Shown: positions 31,974 through 40,538, counted from the first letter of the stretch. The stretch is 64,000 nucleotides of DNA from Ruminococcus_C callidus (GCF_049562855.1 NZ_CP186925.1:620001-684000); one strand, 5' to 3'. Numbers and translations are program-made. The notes: generated by a model not told the origin, from the letters alone.

Positions 31974-33560
31974 ATGCGAAAACTGAAAAATCGTCTGGCA
32001 GTGCTGCGGCTGCTGTTGGTGCTGCTGTTTTGTGCGGTTGCCGTATATCTGGCGTGGCTGATGCAGAAGCCGGAACTCCTGCAGGCTGCCGCCGGACAGG
32101 GCAGCTACACCTGTACCGCCGGAACAGCTGCCGGCACGATCTACGACCGGAACGGTGTGCCGCTGGTCAATACCAGGTCTGTCTGCACCGCAGTCGTCAG
32201 CCCTACGCCGGAGGCGGCGGAGGCTCTGCTGCCCCATGTACTGGACGCGGAAGCGTTTTACGAAAAGCTGGCACAGGGGAAGCCCTTTACCTGCACGGTG
32301 GACACAGCGGACATTGCCTGTCCGGACGTGACTGTGCTGGAGATTCCCCAGCGGTACACCACGCCCCAGCCGGCACAGCATGTCATTGGCTATACGCAGG
32401 AGGGGAAAGGCGTTGCCGGACTGGAATCCGCCTATGATGCAGTCTTACGCGGCGTGGATTCCCAGTGGAGCGTGACTTTTTCCGTGGACGGCAAAGGAAA
32501 GCCGCTTGCCGGCGAAGCGGCTCAGGTCCGTTACGGTGCCAATCCGGTGCAGGGCGTGATGACAACGCTGGACATTCGGATGCAGCGAATCTGTGAAACT
32601 GCCGGTGCATCACTGCAAAAGGGCTGTGTGGTAGTCATGGACGTGGAAAGCGGGGACATTCTGGGGCTTGCCAGCTTTCCCGGCTACACGCCCGATGCAC
32701 TGGGAGAAGCCATGCAGGATCCGGACAGCCCCATGATCCAGCGTGCCCTGTACGCCTATCCGGTGGGGTCGATTTTCAAGCTGGTGACGGCAGCCTGTGC
32801 CTATGAAAACGGTGCGGAAACGGCGTTTCAGTGGAACTGCAACGGGGCGATTTCCATTGGCTCCCAGCGGTTCCGCTGCCACGACCCGCAGGGGCACGGA
32901 CTGCAAAATCTGGCAGATGCCATGCGGAATTCCTGCAATCCCTATTTTATCGCACTGGGGCAGACGTTTTCCGGAAAGGAACTGCTGGAAACGGCAAAGG
33001 CTCTGGGCTTCGGGACGGAAACGGTGCTGACCTCCAACATGATCGGCTCCAGCGGGACACTGCCGACATTGCAGCAGCTGAAACTGCCGGCGGAGCAGGC
33101 GAACTTTTCGTTCGGACAGGGCGTTCTCACGGCAACACCCCTGCAAATCACCCGTATGACCTGTGCCATTGCCGGAAACGGTACCCTGCCGGCTGTGCGG
33201 CTGGTGCGTGGCGTGACGGAAAACGGGCGGACAGTGCTGCGGGAGGAAACGGGACTTTCTGAAACCGGCATTTCTGCGGACACGGCACAGTTTCTGCGGC
33301 GGCTCATGTGCTACACGGCGGCGGACGAGGATTTTCAGGGCATGCCTGCCCATGTTTCCATGGGAGCAAAAACCTCTACGGCACAGACCGGCAGGGTGGA
33401 CGAATCCGGAGACGAATACTGCCATGGCTGGGTGACGGCGTTTTTTCCGGCGGACTGCCCGCAGTATGCCGTGACGGTACTGGCGGAGGACGGCGGCTAT
33501 GGCAACCAGACTGCCGCACCGGTGCTCCGGCAGATCGCGGCGGCGATCATGAGGCTTTGA
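31974..33560 (+). CDS. Penicillin-binding protein, class B transpeptidase-like
   Basis: The 528-residue membrane-anchored transpeptidase has an N-terminal transmembrane helix (residues 8-30), a dimerisation-like region (G-T-I-Y-D-R-N-G-V-P-L), and a transpeptidase domain with Ser266 in S-I-F-K (S-x-x-K), Ser320 in S-C-N (S-x-N) and K466-T-S (K-T-S/G). It cross-links peptidoglycan outside the membrane. The shorter form without PASTA domains is PbpA/FtsI-like and may serve septation or sporulation. GGAGG lies before the ATG. A family-B mini-element follows 11 bp after the stop. Confidence 0.9.
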   Translation: MRKLKNRLAVLRLLLVLLFCAVAVYLAWLMQKPELLQAAAGQGSYTCTAGTAAGTIYDRNGVPLVNTRSVCTAVVSPTPEAAEALLPHVLDAEAFYEKLAQGKPFTCTVDTADIACPDVTVLEIPQRYTTPQPAQHVIGYTQEGKGVAGLESAYDAVLRGVDSQWSVTFSVDGKGKPLAGEAAQVRYGANPVQGVMTTLDIRMQRICETAGASLQKGCVVVMDVESGDILGLASFPGYTPDALGEAMQDPDSPMIQRALYAYPVGSIFKLVTAACAYENGAETAFQWNCNGAISIGSQRFRCHDPQGHGLQNLADAMRNSCNPYFIALGQTFSGKELLETAKALGFGTETVLTSNMIGSSGTLPTLQQLKLPAEQANFSFGQGVLTATPLQITRMTCAIAGNGTLPAVRLVRGVTENGRTVLREETGLSETGISADTAQFLRRLMCYTAADEDFQGMPAHVSMGAKTSTAQTGRVDESGDEYCHGWVTAFFPADCPQYAVTVLAEDGGYGNQTAAPVLRQIAAAIMRL

Positions 33561-33570
33561 ACATTCTCTT

Positions 33571-33608
33571 GGGCAATACCGCCAGACGCTCTTTGTGCGG
33601 TATTGCCC
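33571..33608. repeat. Family-B mini-element
   Basis: GGGCAATACCGC and GCGGTATTGCCC enclose 14 nt (CAGACGCTCTTTGT), so it is an internally deleted B element. The flanks CTTG and CTGG differ by one base. It forms a strong hairpin just after the PBP stop. Confidence 0.75.
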
Positions 33609-33632
33609 TGGTGAAATTGTCCGGTTCGTCTA

Positions 33633-33661
33633 TTGACACGCCGTGGAAAATCGTGTATAAT
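33633..33661 (+). promoter_or_regulatory. Consensus promoter of the DUF1292 gene
   Basis: TTGACA (33633-33638), 17-bp spacer, TATAAT (33656-33661). Confidence 0.9.
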
Positions 33662-33718
33662 AGAAGCAGGGAATTGTTCCCGAAACAAACGCCGCTATGG
33701 CAGATTGGAGTTTTACCC

Positions 33719-34042
33719 ATGGCAGATGAAAACATGATGGATATGGATATGCAGGGCATGCTGTATACTCTGGAAGACGAAGAAGGAAACGAGCAGGAAT
33801 TCGAGGTTCTGGGCGAACTGGAATATGAAGATGCAACATACTGTGCACTGGTTCCGTACCATGAAAATGAAGAAGACATGCTGAAAGACGACGGCGAATT
33901 TGTCATTCTGAAGCGGGAAACCATTGACGGAGAAGAAATGCTCTGCACCATTGAGGACGATGACGAATATGATGCAGTAGGCAACATGTTCCTCCAGTAT
34001 CTGAACGACATGTTCGACGAGGAGGACGAAGAGGAAGCGTAA
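33719..34042 (+). CDS. DUF1292 family protein (YrzB-like)
   Basis: The 107-residue very acidic protein has the DUF1292 pattern: L-E-D-E-E-G-N-E-Q-E-F-E-V-L, Y-C-A-L-V-P, F-V-I-L-K and a D/E-rich tail. It is widespread in Firmicutes, typically near alaS/ruvX, and its role is unknown. The ATG at 33719 has GGAG 9 nt upstream. A separate promoter and a candidate structured RNA follow. Confidence 0.85.
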   Translation: MADENMMDMDMQGMLYTLEDEEGNEQEFEVLGELEYEDATYCALVPYHENEEDMLKDDGEFVILKRETIDGEEMLCTIEDDDEYDAVGNMFLQYLNDMFDEEDEEEA

Positions 34043-34084
34043 GCACTTCCGGTTGACGGTAGAAAAATTTTCACAAATTTCCTA

Positions 34085-34113
34085 TTGATTTTTGGGAAAG
34101 ATAGTGCTATAAT
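34085..34113 (+). promoter_or_regulatory. Promoter of the candidate small RNA
   Basis: TTGATT (34085-34090), 17-bp spacer, TATAAT (34108-34113). Confidence 0.8.
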
Positions 34114-34118
34114 AAACA

Positions 34119-34354
34119 TAGAACGAAACCGGAAGAAGCATTCCGGTTGGCATTACTGCCCAGTGCGAGACATTGCGGTTTTTATAATCCAACACTCCTT
34201 TATAGGGAATCTGACTCCGTCTGTGGATTGCAGACCTCCTGCTTGCGGCAATGACCGTAACGGACGAAGGGAGCGTGAAGCAGAAGGGAAGATACCCACC
34301 TTGCTAGATATAGCTTGGTTTTATTCGCTGCAAGACGGCTGGGTGGTTTTTTGA
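34119..34354 (+). ncRNA. Structured small RNA, possibly 6S RNA
   Basis: A strong promoter drives about 235 nt with no credible reading frame, ending in CCACC...GGTGG and TTTTTT. Visible stems are AACCGGAA/TTCCGGTT (34126-34148), ATTGC/GCAAT and TCCGT/ACGGA around an internal bulge, and a closing ACCCACC/GGGTGGT stem. Length, a dedicated promoter and position after a DUF1292 gene are compatible with clostridial 6S (ssrS), but I could not confirm the fold. Confidence 0.5.
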
Positions 34355-34405
34355 AATCACAAGGCACTCTGTGAGAGATCACGGAGTGCCTTTTCTTTTT
34401 CCGCG

Positions 34406-34678
34406 AGATGTTTCCACATGGAAATCAATTTTCAAAAATATGTTGATTTAAATTGTGCCAAATTATGAGGTTTGACAAGTAAGGCTCCCCTGAAAGGGCA
34501 CCCGTAGGGCGTGCCTTGTGCTGAGCTGGCAGTGCGTAGCACTGACTGAGGGGTTTCCATTTATGCCGAAAACGTCATAAAATGATTTTACGAAAAAACC
34601 TCTCCACCGCCTAACGGCGGTCCCCCTCCCCTTTCAGGGGAGGCTATCATGAAAATTGATTTCCGCGAGATGTTTCCA
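34406..34678. repeat. Family-A MITE with 11-bp flanking duplication
   Basis: The core 34420-34664 (245 bp) has the 14-bp terminal repeats and an extra GCACCCGTAGGGCGTGC module compared with the 221-bp copies. AGATGTTTCCA occurs at 34406-34416 and 34668-34678. Confidence 0.85.
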
Positions 34679-34756
34679 AAAAACCAGTTGTAATTTTTCC
34701 GGAAATATGCTACAATAAAAAAGATTACGAACTTTTCGGATAAAGGAGAAAACAGT

Positions 34757-36679
34757 ATGCTGCTGCGTATGACAGACATCAATAAATTTTATAACGGCAA
34801 TCAGGTGCTCTCCCACGTTTCACTGACGGTGGAAGACCACGACCGCATCGGGCTTGTGGGCGTAAATGGCTGCGGCAAGTCCACGCTGCTGCGGATCCTC
34901 ACGGAACAGGAACTGCCGGATCATCTGGTGGAGGGGGACGGCGAAATTGCCAGATCCGCCAAGACCAGCATCGGCTATCTGGAACAGATGGGCGGACTGG
35001 ATCGGGAAAGCACCGTCTGGGAGGAGATGCGGAGCGTGTTTCGTCCGCTGCTGGAAACGCAGGAGCGAATGCACCAGCTGGAAGAAGCCATGCAGTCCGG
35101 TGACATGGCCGGTGCGGAGGAATATCACCGCCTGCAAACCTGGTTCGAAAACAACGGCGGCTATCAGATCGACGTGAAGATCCGCACGGTGCTGAACGGT
35201 ATGGGTTTCACACAGGAAACCTATTCCCGCATCATCTCCGGTTTCAGCGGCGGCGAAAAAACACGGCTTGCCATTGCACGGCTACTGCTGGAGGAACCGA
35301 ATCTGCTGATTCTGGACGAGCCTACCAACCACTTGGATTTTAAGACCGTTATGTGGCTGGAGGATTACCTCAAGGATTATCAGGGAGCACTGCTGCTGGT
35401 ATCCCATGACCGCTATTTTCTCGACCGGCTGTGCACCAGCGTCTGTGAGATCGAGCGGGGCAGACTGACGCGGTACAAGGGCAACTACACCACTTTCACC
35501 CAGCTGAAAGAAGCGGCTGTGGCACGGCAGTGGAAAGAGTACGAGATGCAGCAAAAGGAAATCGCCAAGCTGGAGGACTACGTTGCCCGCAACCTCACCC
35601 GTGCTTCGACGGCAAAGTCCGCCCAGAGCCGCGTGAAGCAGCTGGAAAAAATGGAACGCATTGAAAAGCCGCTGGTTTCCCGCAAGCAGGCACGGGTGGA
35701 ATTTACGTATGAAATGGATCCGCCGCAGGAAGTGCTGAAAGTGCAGGACGTTGATATTTCCGTGGGCGAGGGGACAGAACGGAAAACGCTGCTGCCGGAC
35801 GTGTCCTTTGAAGTTCGCCGCGGCGAAAAGTGGGGCATTATCGGAGATAACGGCATTGGCAAGTCCACGCTGCTGAAAATCTTGCAGAACAAGCTGCCGC
35901 ATCAGGGGAAAGTCCGCTGGACCAGCAATGTCAAGATCTCCTACTTCGAACAGGAGAGCACCAACCTGCACCCCACAAAATCGGTGATGCAGGAAATTCA
36001 TGACCGCGTGCCGTCATGGACAGATCTGGAAGTGCGGAATCTGCTGGGGCAGGTACGCCTGACAGGGGAAAACGTGTTCAAGCCGGTGGGCGTACTCTCC
36101 GGCGGCGAGCGTGCAAAGGTCTGCTTCGCGGTGATGATGCTGGAGCATGGCAACGTGCTGATTCTGGACGAACCCACCAACCACCTGGACATTGCCATGA
36201 AAGAAGTCATCGAGGAAGCCATGCAGTCCTTTGCGGGGACGCTGCTGTTTGTGTCCCATGACCGGTACCTGCTGGACAAGGTGGCAGACCACATTCTGGA
36301 ACTGAAAGCTGACGGGGCAACGACCTATCAGGGTGGCTTCAGCAAGTGGCTGGAGGCACAGCAGAAACAGCCGGAACCGGAGGAAACCCCTGCGGAAAGA
36401 TCGGCTGCTGACAAGGAAAAACCGGCGGAGAAGCCGGCGTACCGTTCCAAGAAACAGCGTGCCCAGCAGGCGAAAATGCGTGCCGACCTGCGGAGTCTGG
36501 AACAGCAGCTGGACAAGATGCAGGAGGAACTGGACACCCTGACAGCGGAACTGACCGACGAAGCCGTTTGCAGCGACTATCAGCTGATGCAGGAAAAGTG
36601 CCAGCGTATGGAGGAACTGCGGGTGCAGATGGACGAAACCATGGAGCAGATGATCCTGCTGGAGGACGAACTGGGATAA
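34757..36679 (+). CDS. ABC-F family ATPase
   Basis: The 640-residue cytoplasmic protein has two ABC domains and no membrane segment: first P-loop G-V-N-G-C-G-K-S-T (about 35-43) with S-G-G-E-K-T-R, second G-D-N-G-I-G-K-S-T with S-G-G-E-R-A-K, both with L-D-E-P-T-N-H-L-D. An acidic/basic linker leads to a C-terminal coiled coil (about 560-640). ABC-F proteins act at the ribosome E site; some give antibiotic protection and others tune translation. The long C-terminal coiled coil resembles Uup/YdiF types, so a housekeeping role is more likely than resistance. AAAGGAG precedes the ATG. Confidence 0.93.
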   Translation: MLLRMTDINKFYNGNQVLSHVSLTVEDHDRIGLVGVNGCGKSTLLRILTEQELPDHLVEGDGEIARSAKTSIGYLEQMGGLDRESTVWEEMRSVFRPLLETQERMHQLEEAMQSGDMAGAEEYHRLQTWFENNGGYQIDVKIRTVLNGMGFTQETYSRIISGFSGGEKTRLAIARLLLEEPNLLILDEPTNHLDFKTVMWLEDYLKDYQGALLLVSHDRYFLDRLCTSVCEIERGRLTRYKGNYTTFTQLKEAAVARQWKEYEMQQKEIAKLEDYVARNLTRASTAKSAQSRVKQLEKMERIEKPLVSRKQARVEFTYEMDPPQEVLKVQDVDISVGEGTERKTLLPDVSFEVRRGEKWGIIGDNGIGKSTLLKILQNKLPHQGKVRWTSNVKISYFEQESTNLHPTKSVMQEIHDRVPSWTDLEVRNLLGQVRLTGENVFKPVGVLSGGERAKVCFAVMMLEHGNVLILDEPTNHLDIAMKEVIEEAMQSFAGTLLFVSHDRYLLDKVADHILELKADGATTYQGGFSKWLEAQQKQPEPEETPAERSAADKEKPAEKPAYRSKKQRAQQAKMRADLRSLEQQLDKMQEELDTLTAELTDEAVCSDYQLMQEKCQRMEELRVQMDETMEQMILLEDELG

Positions 36680-36695
36680 CCGAAAGGAACAGGAT

Positions 36696-36760
36696 ATAGG
36701 AAACACTGCAAGCAGATTGCGTGCAAAACCGTCAGGCGGGCTTTATGCAGTGTTTCCTAT
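36696..36760. repeat. Family-B-related hairpin after the ABC-F gene
   Basis: ATAGGAAACACTGCA and TGCAGTGTTTCCTAT enclose about 35 nt that match the interior of the diverged copy B6 (TTGCGTGCAAAACCGTCAGGCGGGCTTT). Confidence 0.5.
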
Positions 36761-36762
36761 AT

Positions 36763-36799
36763 AAAAAAACGGAGAGAGCATTTCGCCCTCTCCGTTTTC
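36763..36799. terminator. Bidirectional terminator
   Basis: AAAAAAACGGAGAG...CTCTCCGTTTTC hairpin with T runs on both strands. It serves the ABC-F gene and the convergent membrane protein gene ending at 36822. Confidence 0.85.
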
Positions 36800-36821
36800 T
36801 TTTCGATGATGCTGTAACTGA

Positions 36822-38123
36822 TTACAGCTTTTTCTTTTCGTCTTCGATCATTGCCAGCAGTTCGTCTACAGAAGCACTTGCAATGCGGTCTTCCTTGTTC
36901 TTGGAAACAGACGGTGCAGCAGGCTTCGGTGCGGGAGCCGGTGCAGATGCACGGCTGCTGCGGAACGGGGTATCGCCCAGATTCCGTGCTTCCTCCGGAG
37001 AGCTTGCTTCGTGGCTGCCGCGGTAAGTGGAAACCGGAGCTTCCGGCTGTGCCGGTGCGACAGGTGTTTCATCTGTGATCGGCGGGGTGCTGTAGGTGTT
37101 GCTGCTGTAGCTGCCGAATGTTGCAGTGTTGGAAGTGCTTGCAGCATGTGTGCCCTCATAGGCGGTAGTGTTGCTGCCGGCTGCCGGTGCAGAACCGTCC
37201 AGCGGGAGCTGATCTGCCGGATTGGTGTAGATCGGCACATCATGCTGTGCCTTGAACTGCATGGTACGAGCCTTCTGGTACGGCGAGTTAGGGTTTACCT
37301 GTTTCCGTTCGAAGTTCTCCGCAATGGAAGAACGCTTCTTCTCAAAGGAACGGCTCTGGGTCGCTTCAGATGGACGGTACAGCGGAGAGCGTCCGCCCAG
37401 TTCTTCGTCATCATAAGCAGAATCGCTGTCATCGTATGAATCTTCACTGTAAACTTCGTCATAGTTTTCTTCAAAAGTGTATTCGTCATCGTGTCCCATG
37501 CTTGCCCGTACAATGGTGACGATCAGCATGATGACCAGAATGATGCTGGGGAGAACCATCAGGATCAGGATTCCCGGAACGCCGGTGGCGAATTTTACAT
37601 ATGTATACAGTTCGCCGCTTTCGTAGGAGCACTTGCCGAGAATGCTGTCTACAGTTACAGGCGGCTCAGTTCCCACATCACTTGCTTTCATGGTAGTGGG
37701 ATAGTACTTCAGAACGCCGGTTTCGTCCTGTTCGATGTTGTAGATGCGGCGGACAGCAACGCGGTCGGAGTCGATGTCCTTGGAAGCGTCGTCCGGAGCC
37801 AGTACGCACAGAACAGCGTTGTTCTTGGCAATCGGATCAGTTTCTTTATAGGCGGAAGCGATCACGGCAGTGTGCTGGTGGATCGAAGCCGCAGCACTGG
37901 TGTCATCGACTGAGCCGGCAGCCTGTCCGGAAGTGCCGGTGGCAACGGCAGCCCCTGCTGCTGCTTCCATAGTATCATATTCCATCAGATAGATGTAGTG
38001 CCCGAAAATCTTCGGTGTGTCCTTTCGGGAAAAAAGAATGTTCGTGGTCAGAGAGATTGCCACCACGATCACGAGGAGAATCGCCAGTACAATGGCAAGA
38101 ATGGATTTGGATTTCTTTTTCAT
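36822..38123 (-). CDS. Signal-peptidase-like membrane protein lacking the catalytic serine
   Basis: The 433-residue protein has transmembrane helix 1 at residues 8-30, an external domain of about 31-185, helix 2 at about 187-212 (G-V-P-G-I-L-I-L-M-V-L-P-S-I-I-L), then a long acidic, Ser/Pro/Ala-rich cytoplasmic tail. The external domain follows the SipW-type signal peptidase I layout (V-R-R-I, Y-Y-P-T-T-M-K-A-S-D, V-D-S-I-L-G-K). However, the S-G-S-M catalytic box position reads E-Y-D-T-M, so it is probably inactive. It has two tandem promoters. It could be a scaffold or regulator; function is unknown. Confidence 0.55.
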   Translation of the reverse strand: MKKKSKSILAIVLAILLVIVVAISLTTNILFSRKDTPKIFGHYIYLMEYDTMEAAAGAAVATGTSGQAAGSVDDTSAAASIHQHTAVIASAYKETDPIAKNNAVLCVLAPDDASKDIDSDRVAVRRIYNIEQDETGVLKYYPTTMKASDVGTEPPVTVDSILGKCSYESGELYTYVKFATGVPGILILMVLPSIILVIMLIVTIVRASMGHDDEYTFEENYDEVYSEDSYDDSDSAYDDEELGGRSPLYRPSEATQSRSFEKKRSSIAENFERKQVNPNSPYQKARTMQFKAQHDVPIYTNPADQLPLDGSAPAAGSNTTAYEGTHAASTSNTATFGSYSSNTYSTPPITDETPVAPAQPEAPVSTYRGSHEASSPEEARNLGDTPFRSSRASAPAPAPKPAAPSVSKNKEDRIASASVDELLAMIEDEKKKL

Positions 38124-38160
38124 AATGCTACCTACCTTTTTACGAAGTCATGGGATTTAA

Positions 38161-38335
38161 CCCTATTATAACACATCTTTTCTGCGATTTCAATCGTTTT
38201 TTTGCATTTTTGCAGAAAAAGTGCAAAAGTCTGAACCGGAAATTTTTTCCGCCGCACCATTTGTCAGCGAGCACTTTTACAGTACCTCATTATTATAGCA
38301 CATCTTTTCTGCGATTTCAATCGTTTTTTTGATTT
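38161..38335. repeat. Duplicated 42-bp promoter block
   Basis: ATTATA(A/G)CACATCTTTTCTGCG plus TTTCAATCGTTTTTTT occurs at 38165-38202 and 38292-38329, 127 bp apart. On the minus strand each copy is TTGAAA, 17 bp, TATAAT, giving two promoters for the 36822-38123 gene. The wider gap 38124-38429 holds nothing else apart from the tRNA promoter. Confidence 0.8.
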
Positions 38336-38359
38336 TTCAGAGAATTTTTTTGAAACCTC

Positions 38360-38387
38360 TTGACAAATCAAGAATTTGTGGTATAAT
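38360..38387 (+). promoter_or_regulatory. Promoter of the tRNA-Thr/tRNA-Gly unit
   Basis: TTGACA (38360-38365), 16-bp spacer, TATAAT (38382-38387). Confidence 0.85.
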
Positions 38388-38429
38388 AAATAGGTAATCC
38401 TGCGTGAGAGATCTCACGGTATAATCGGT

Positions 38430-38505
38430 GCTGGAATAGCTCAGTTGGTAGAGCAGTGCATTCGTAATGCACAGGTCGCGTGTTCAAGTCACGTTTCCAG
38501 CTCCA
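38430..38505 (+). tRNA. tRNA-Thr (anticodon CGT)
   Basis: Acceptor GCTGGAA/TTCCAGC, anticodon loop TTCGTAA (CGT), T-loop TTCAAGT, CCA encoded. Confidence 0.93.
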
Positions 38506-38564
38506 TTTTTCTGCTCCGCGAAAGTACAGGAACTGCCGCCTGTCGGAACTGCCGAAAGGCAGAT

Positions 38565-38638
38565 GCGAGCGTAGTTTAGTGGCAAAACATCAGCTTCCCA
38601 AGCTGAGGTTGCGAGTTCGATTCTCGTCGCTCGCTCCA
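38565..38638 (+). tRNA. tRNA-Gly (anticodon CCC)
   Basis: Acceptor GCGAGCG/CGCTCGC, anticodon stem CAGCT/AGCTG with loop TCCCA (anticodon CCC), T-loop TTCGATT, CCA encoded. Confidence 0.93.
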
Positions 38639-38644
38639 GAACCA

Positions 38645-38678
38645 ACAGCATGTGTGCACAACACGTGCTGTTTTTTTG
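38645..38678 (+). terminator. Terminator after tRNA-Gly
   Basis: Stem ACAGCATGTG/CACGTGCTGT (one G-T) followed by seven T. Confidence 0.85.
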
Positions 38679-38700
38679 TGCCCGCAGGGATACCTTTTAT

Positions 38701-38880
38701 ATAGGGCAATACCGCACAAAGAGCGTCTGGCGACTTTGCACGCCATCTGCTTGCAAATTTCCCGTCATATTTCACAAAAATGCTCGTGAATACATCAAGT
38801 ATTCACTCCGCTTTTTGTTTCATCTGACGAAAAATTTGACGACGCATCTGTCGCACAATCTTTGTACGGTATTGCCATAG
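38701..38880. repeat. Family-B MITE, copy B3
   Basis: 172 bp (38705-38876) with ends GGCAATACCGCACAAAG / CTTTGTACGGTATTGCC (one mismatch) and ATAG duplications (38701-38704, 38877-38880). Confidence 0.85.
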
Positions 38881-38977
38881 GGGAAACGCTGTATAAAGCG
38901 GATCTGTTTGCAGAATGTCTGGGAATTTGCACAAATTGTGAGGTCTTTTATCAGGTGAAATTTGTGTAAAAAGCATC

Positions 38978-39006
38978 TTGCATCTTGGTGAAAAATCTAG
39001 TATCAT
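38978..39006 (+). promoter_or_regulatory. Promoter of the lipoprotein gene
   Basis: TTGCAT (38978-38983), 17-bp spacer, TATCAT (39001-39006). Confidence 0.55.
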
Positions 39007-39105
39007 AGTACTGAGCAGACCTCTGCTTTTGCAGGATCTGTCTGCATTTTGAAGAACGTTCGAAAGTGCCTGTGCACTTTCCGACTGAAGGAAATGAGGA
39101 AAATT

Positions 39106-39888
39106 ATGATGTTCAAGACCAAAAAGATCCTGGCATTCCTGCTGGCATCTGCAATGATGACTGCTGCGTTCACCGCCTGCGGCGGTTCTTCCGACAGCTC
39201 CAAGGACTCCAGCAGCGAAGCAGAGTCCAGTGCTGAAGAATCCAGCGAAGCAGAGGAATCCAGTGAAGAAGCTTCCGCAGACGAAAGCTCTGCTCCGCAG
39301 CAGGTACAGACCAGCGACTTCGAAGAAGCTGTCGTTCCGCAGGCTGGCGAGGCTTATCTGAGCATGGCAGACGGTCAGTGGTGGCTCCAGTACACCGGCA
39401 GCGATACGGATTATCTGTGCTATGATGCAGGTGTTGCTCCGATCACCGGCAACGGCGAATACACTGTCAGCGTTACCGTAGATACCAACGCGATCCGTTA
39501 CGATGCAACCGGCGACGTAAACGGCGACCTGATTGCAAACGGCACTGCATTCATGGCTGTACAGATCATGGACGGTGCAACTGCTACCCCGAACGCAGTG
39601 ATCGATGTAACTGCTGTCAAGGTAGACGGTACTGAGATCCCGCTGACCAAGAAAAGCTTCACCAATACAGAAGAAACCGAGATCAACGGCGTAAAGCACA
39701 ACAATATTCGTTCCAACATTTTCAACGAGTGGGTACCGGACGACGGCATGCCGGGCGATGCAAGAAGTGCAGAGGGCAACATTGCTGATCTGGCAAACAA
39801 GTCCGACTATTCTGCAACCATTCTGGATCCGTCTGCTATTGGCGACTGGACAACCATTGAAGTAACTTTCAACGTAACTGGTATGTAA
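39106..39888 (+). CDS. Ser/Glu-rich lipoprotein of unknown function
   Basis: The 260-residue protein has a lipoprotein signal (L-L-A-S-A-M-M-T-A-A-F-T-A-C-G-G), a 50-residue Ser/Glu/Asp spacer, then a beta-rich domain with W-W-L-Q-Y-T-G-S, V-T-V-D-T-N-A-I-R-Y and a W-T-T-I-E-V-T-F-N-V end. The domain resembles a carbohydrate-binding sandwich in style, but I do not recognise the family. It should be anchored outside the membrane. The ATG at 39106 has GAGGA upstream; 39109 is an alternative. It is monocistronic, between a promoter and a terminator. Confidence 0.75.
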   Translation: MMFKTKKILAFLLASAMMTAAFTACGGSSDSSKDSSSEAESSAEESSEAEESSEEASADESSAPQQVQTSDFEEAVVPQAGEAYLSMADGQWWLQYTGSDTDYLCYDAGVAPITGNGEYTVSVTVDTNAIRYDATGDVNGDLIANGTAFMAVQIMDGATATPNAVIDVTAVKVDGTEIPLTKKSFTNTEETEINGVKHNNIRSNIFNEWVPDDGMPGDARSAEGNIADLANKSDYSATILDPSAIGDWTTIEVTFNVTGM

Positions 39889-39918
39889 TTGCGGCTTCGC
39901 GATTTCATGGAATGATAG

Positions 39919-39952
39919 ACTGCCTGTGCCGGCTCGGTGCAGGCAGTTTTTA
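39919..39952 (+). terminator. Terminator after the lipoprotein gene
   Basis: Stem ACTGCCTG/CAGGCAGT followed by TTTTTATTT. Confidence 0.85.
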
Positions 39953-40000
39953 TTTGTCAGTTTCGAAATGTGAATTTTTTGAAAACCCTGCGAAATCAGC

Positions 40001-40029
40001 TTGCATGATGCCGAAAGATATGGTATAAT
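40001..40029 (+). promoter_or_regulatory. Promoter of the first tRNA-Val
   Basis: TTGCAT (40001-40006), 17-bp spacer, TATAAT (40024-40029). Confidence 0.75.
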
Positions 40030-40049
40030 AAATTTCGTCGCTGAATCAT

Positions 40050-40125
40050 GGAAGCTTAGCTCAGCTGGGAGAGCATCTGCCTTACAAGCAGAGGGTCATA
40101 GGTTCGAGCCCTATAGTTTCCACCA
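40050..40125 (+). tRNA. tRNA-Val (anticodon TAC), copy 1
   Basis: Acceptor GGAAGCT/AGTTTCC (one G-T), anticodon stem CTGCC/AGCAG region with loop TTACA (TAC), T-loop TTCGAGC, CCA encoded. Identical to copy 2 at 40463. Confidence 0.93.
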
Positions 40126-40391
40126 GAGAAAAACCGCCTGTACTTTTTGGAGTGCAGGCGGTTTTGTTGTATTGGTTTCCGTGCTTGAAACATGGAACAG
40201 CATATGCATGTGGGTGTGGTTTTCACGTCTGTGGGTGTTGTTCAAGGCAGGGGAAAACGGGCTGTCCGGCAGCAAATTTTTCTGCAAATCACATATTAAC
40301 TTTTTGTAAACGATTCAATGAAACAGGAAAAGCGACGCATTTTCGGTGCTTTTTCTGTTTTAAAAACCTCGAAAAAATTTTCGAAAAACCC
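40126..40391. other. Spacer between the two tRNA-Val units
   Basis: It begins with a terminator hairpin (AACCGCCTGTACT/AGTGCAGGCGGTTTT, about 40131-40165). The remaining about 220 bp show no gene or repeat. Confidence 0.6.
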
Positions 40392-40420
40392 TTGACAAAT
40401 CGCTCAGAATGGTGTATAAT
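40392..40420 (+). promoter_or_regulatory. Promoter of the Val-Asp-Gly-Cys tRNA operon
   Basis: TTGACA (40392-40397), 17-bp spacer, TATAAT (40415-40420). Confidence 0.9.
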
Positions 40421-40462
40421 AATATACGTCGCTGAGAGATGCGACGCTGAGAAAAAAATGAT

Positions 40463-40538
40463 GGAAGCTTAGCTCAGCTGGGAGAGCATCTGCCTTACAA
40501 GCAGAGGGTCATAGGTTCGAGCCCTATAGTTTCCACCA
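40463..40538 (+). tRNA. tRNA-Val (anticodon TAC), copy 2
   Basis: The tRNA body is identical to 40050-40125. First gene of a four-tRNA operon. Confidence 0.93.

Noticed and set aside
34757..36679. Antibiotic-resistance ABC-F
   Set aside because: The long C-terminal coiled coil and lack of resistance or mobile context favour a housekeeping Uup/YdiF-like protein.
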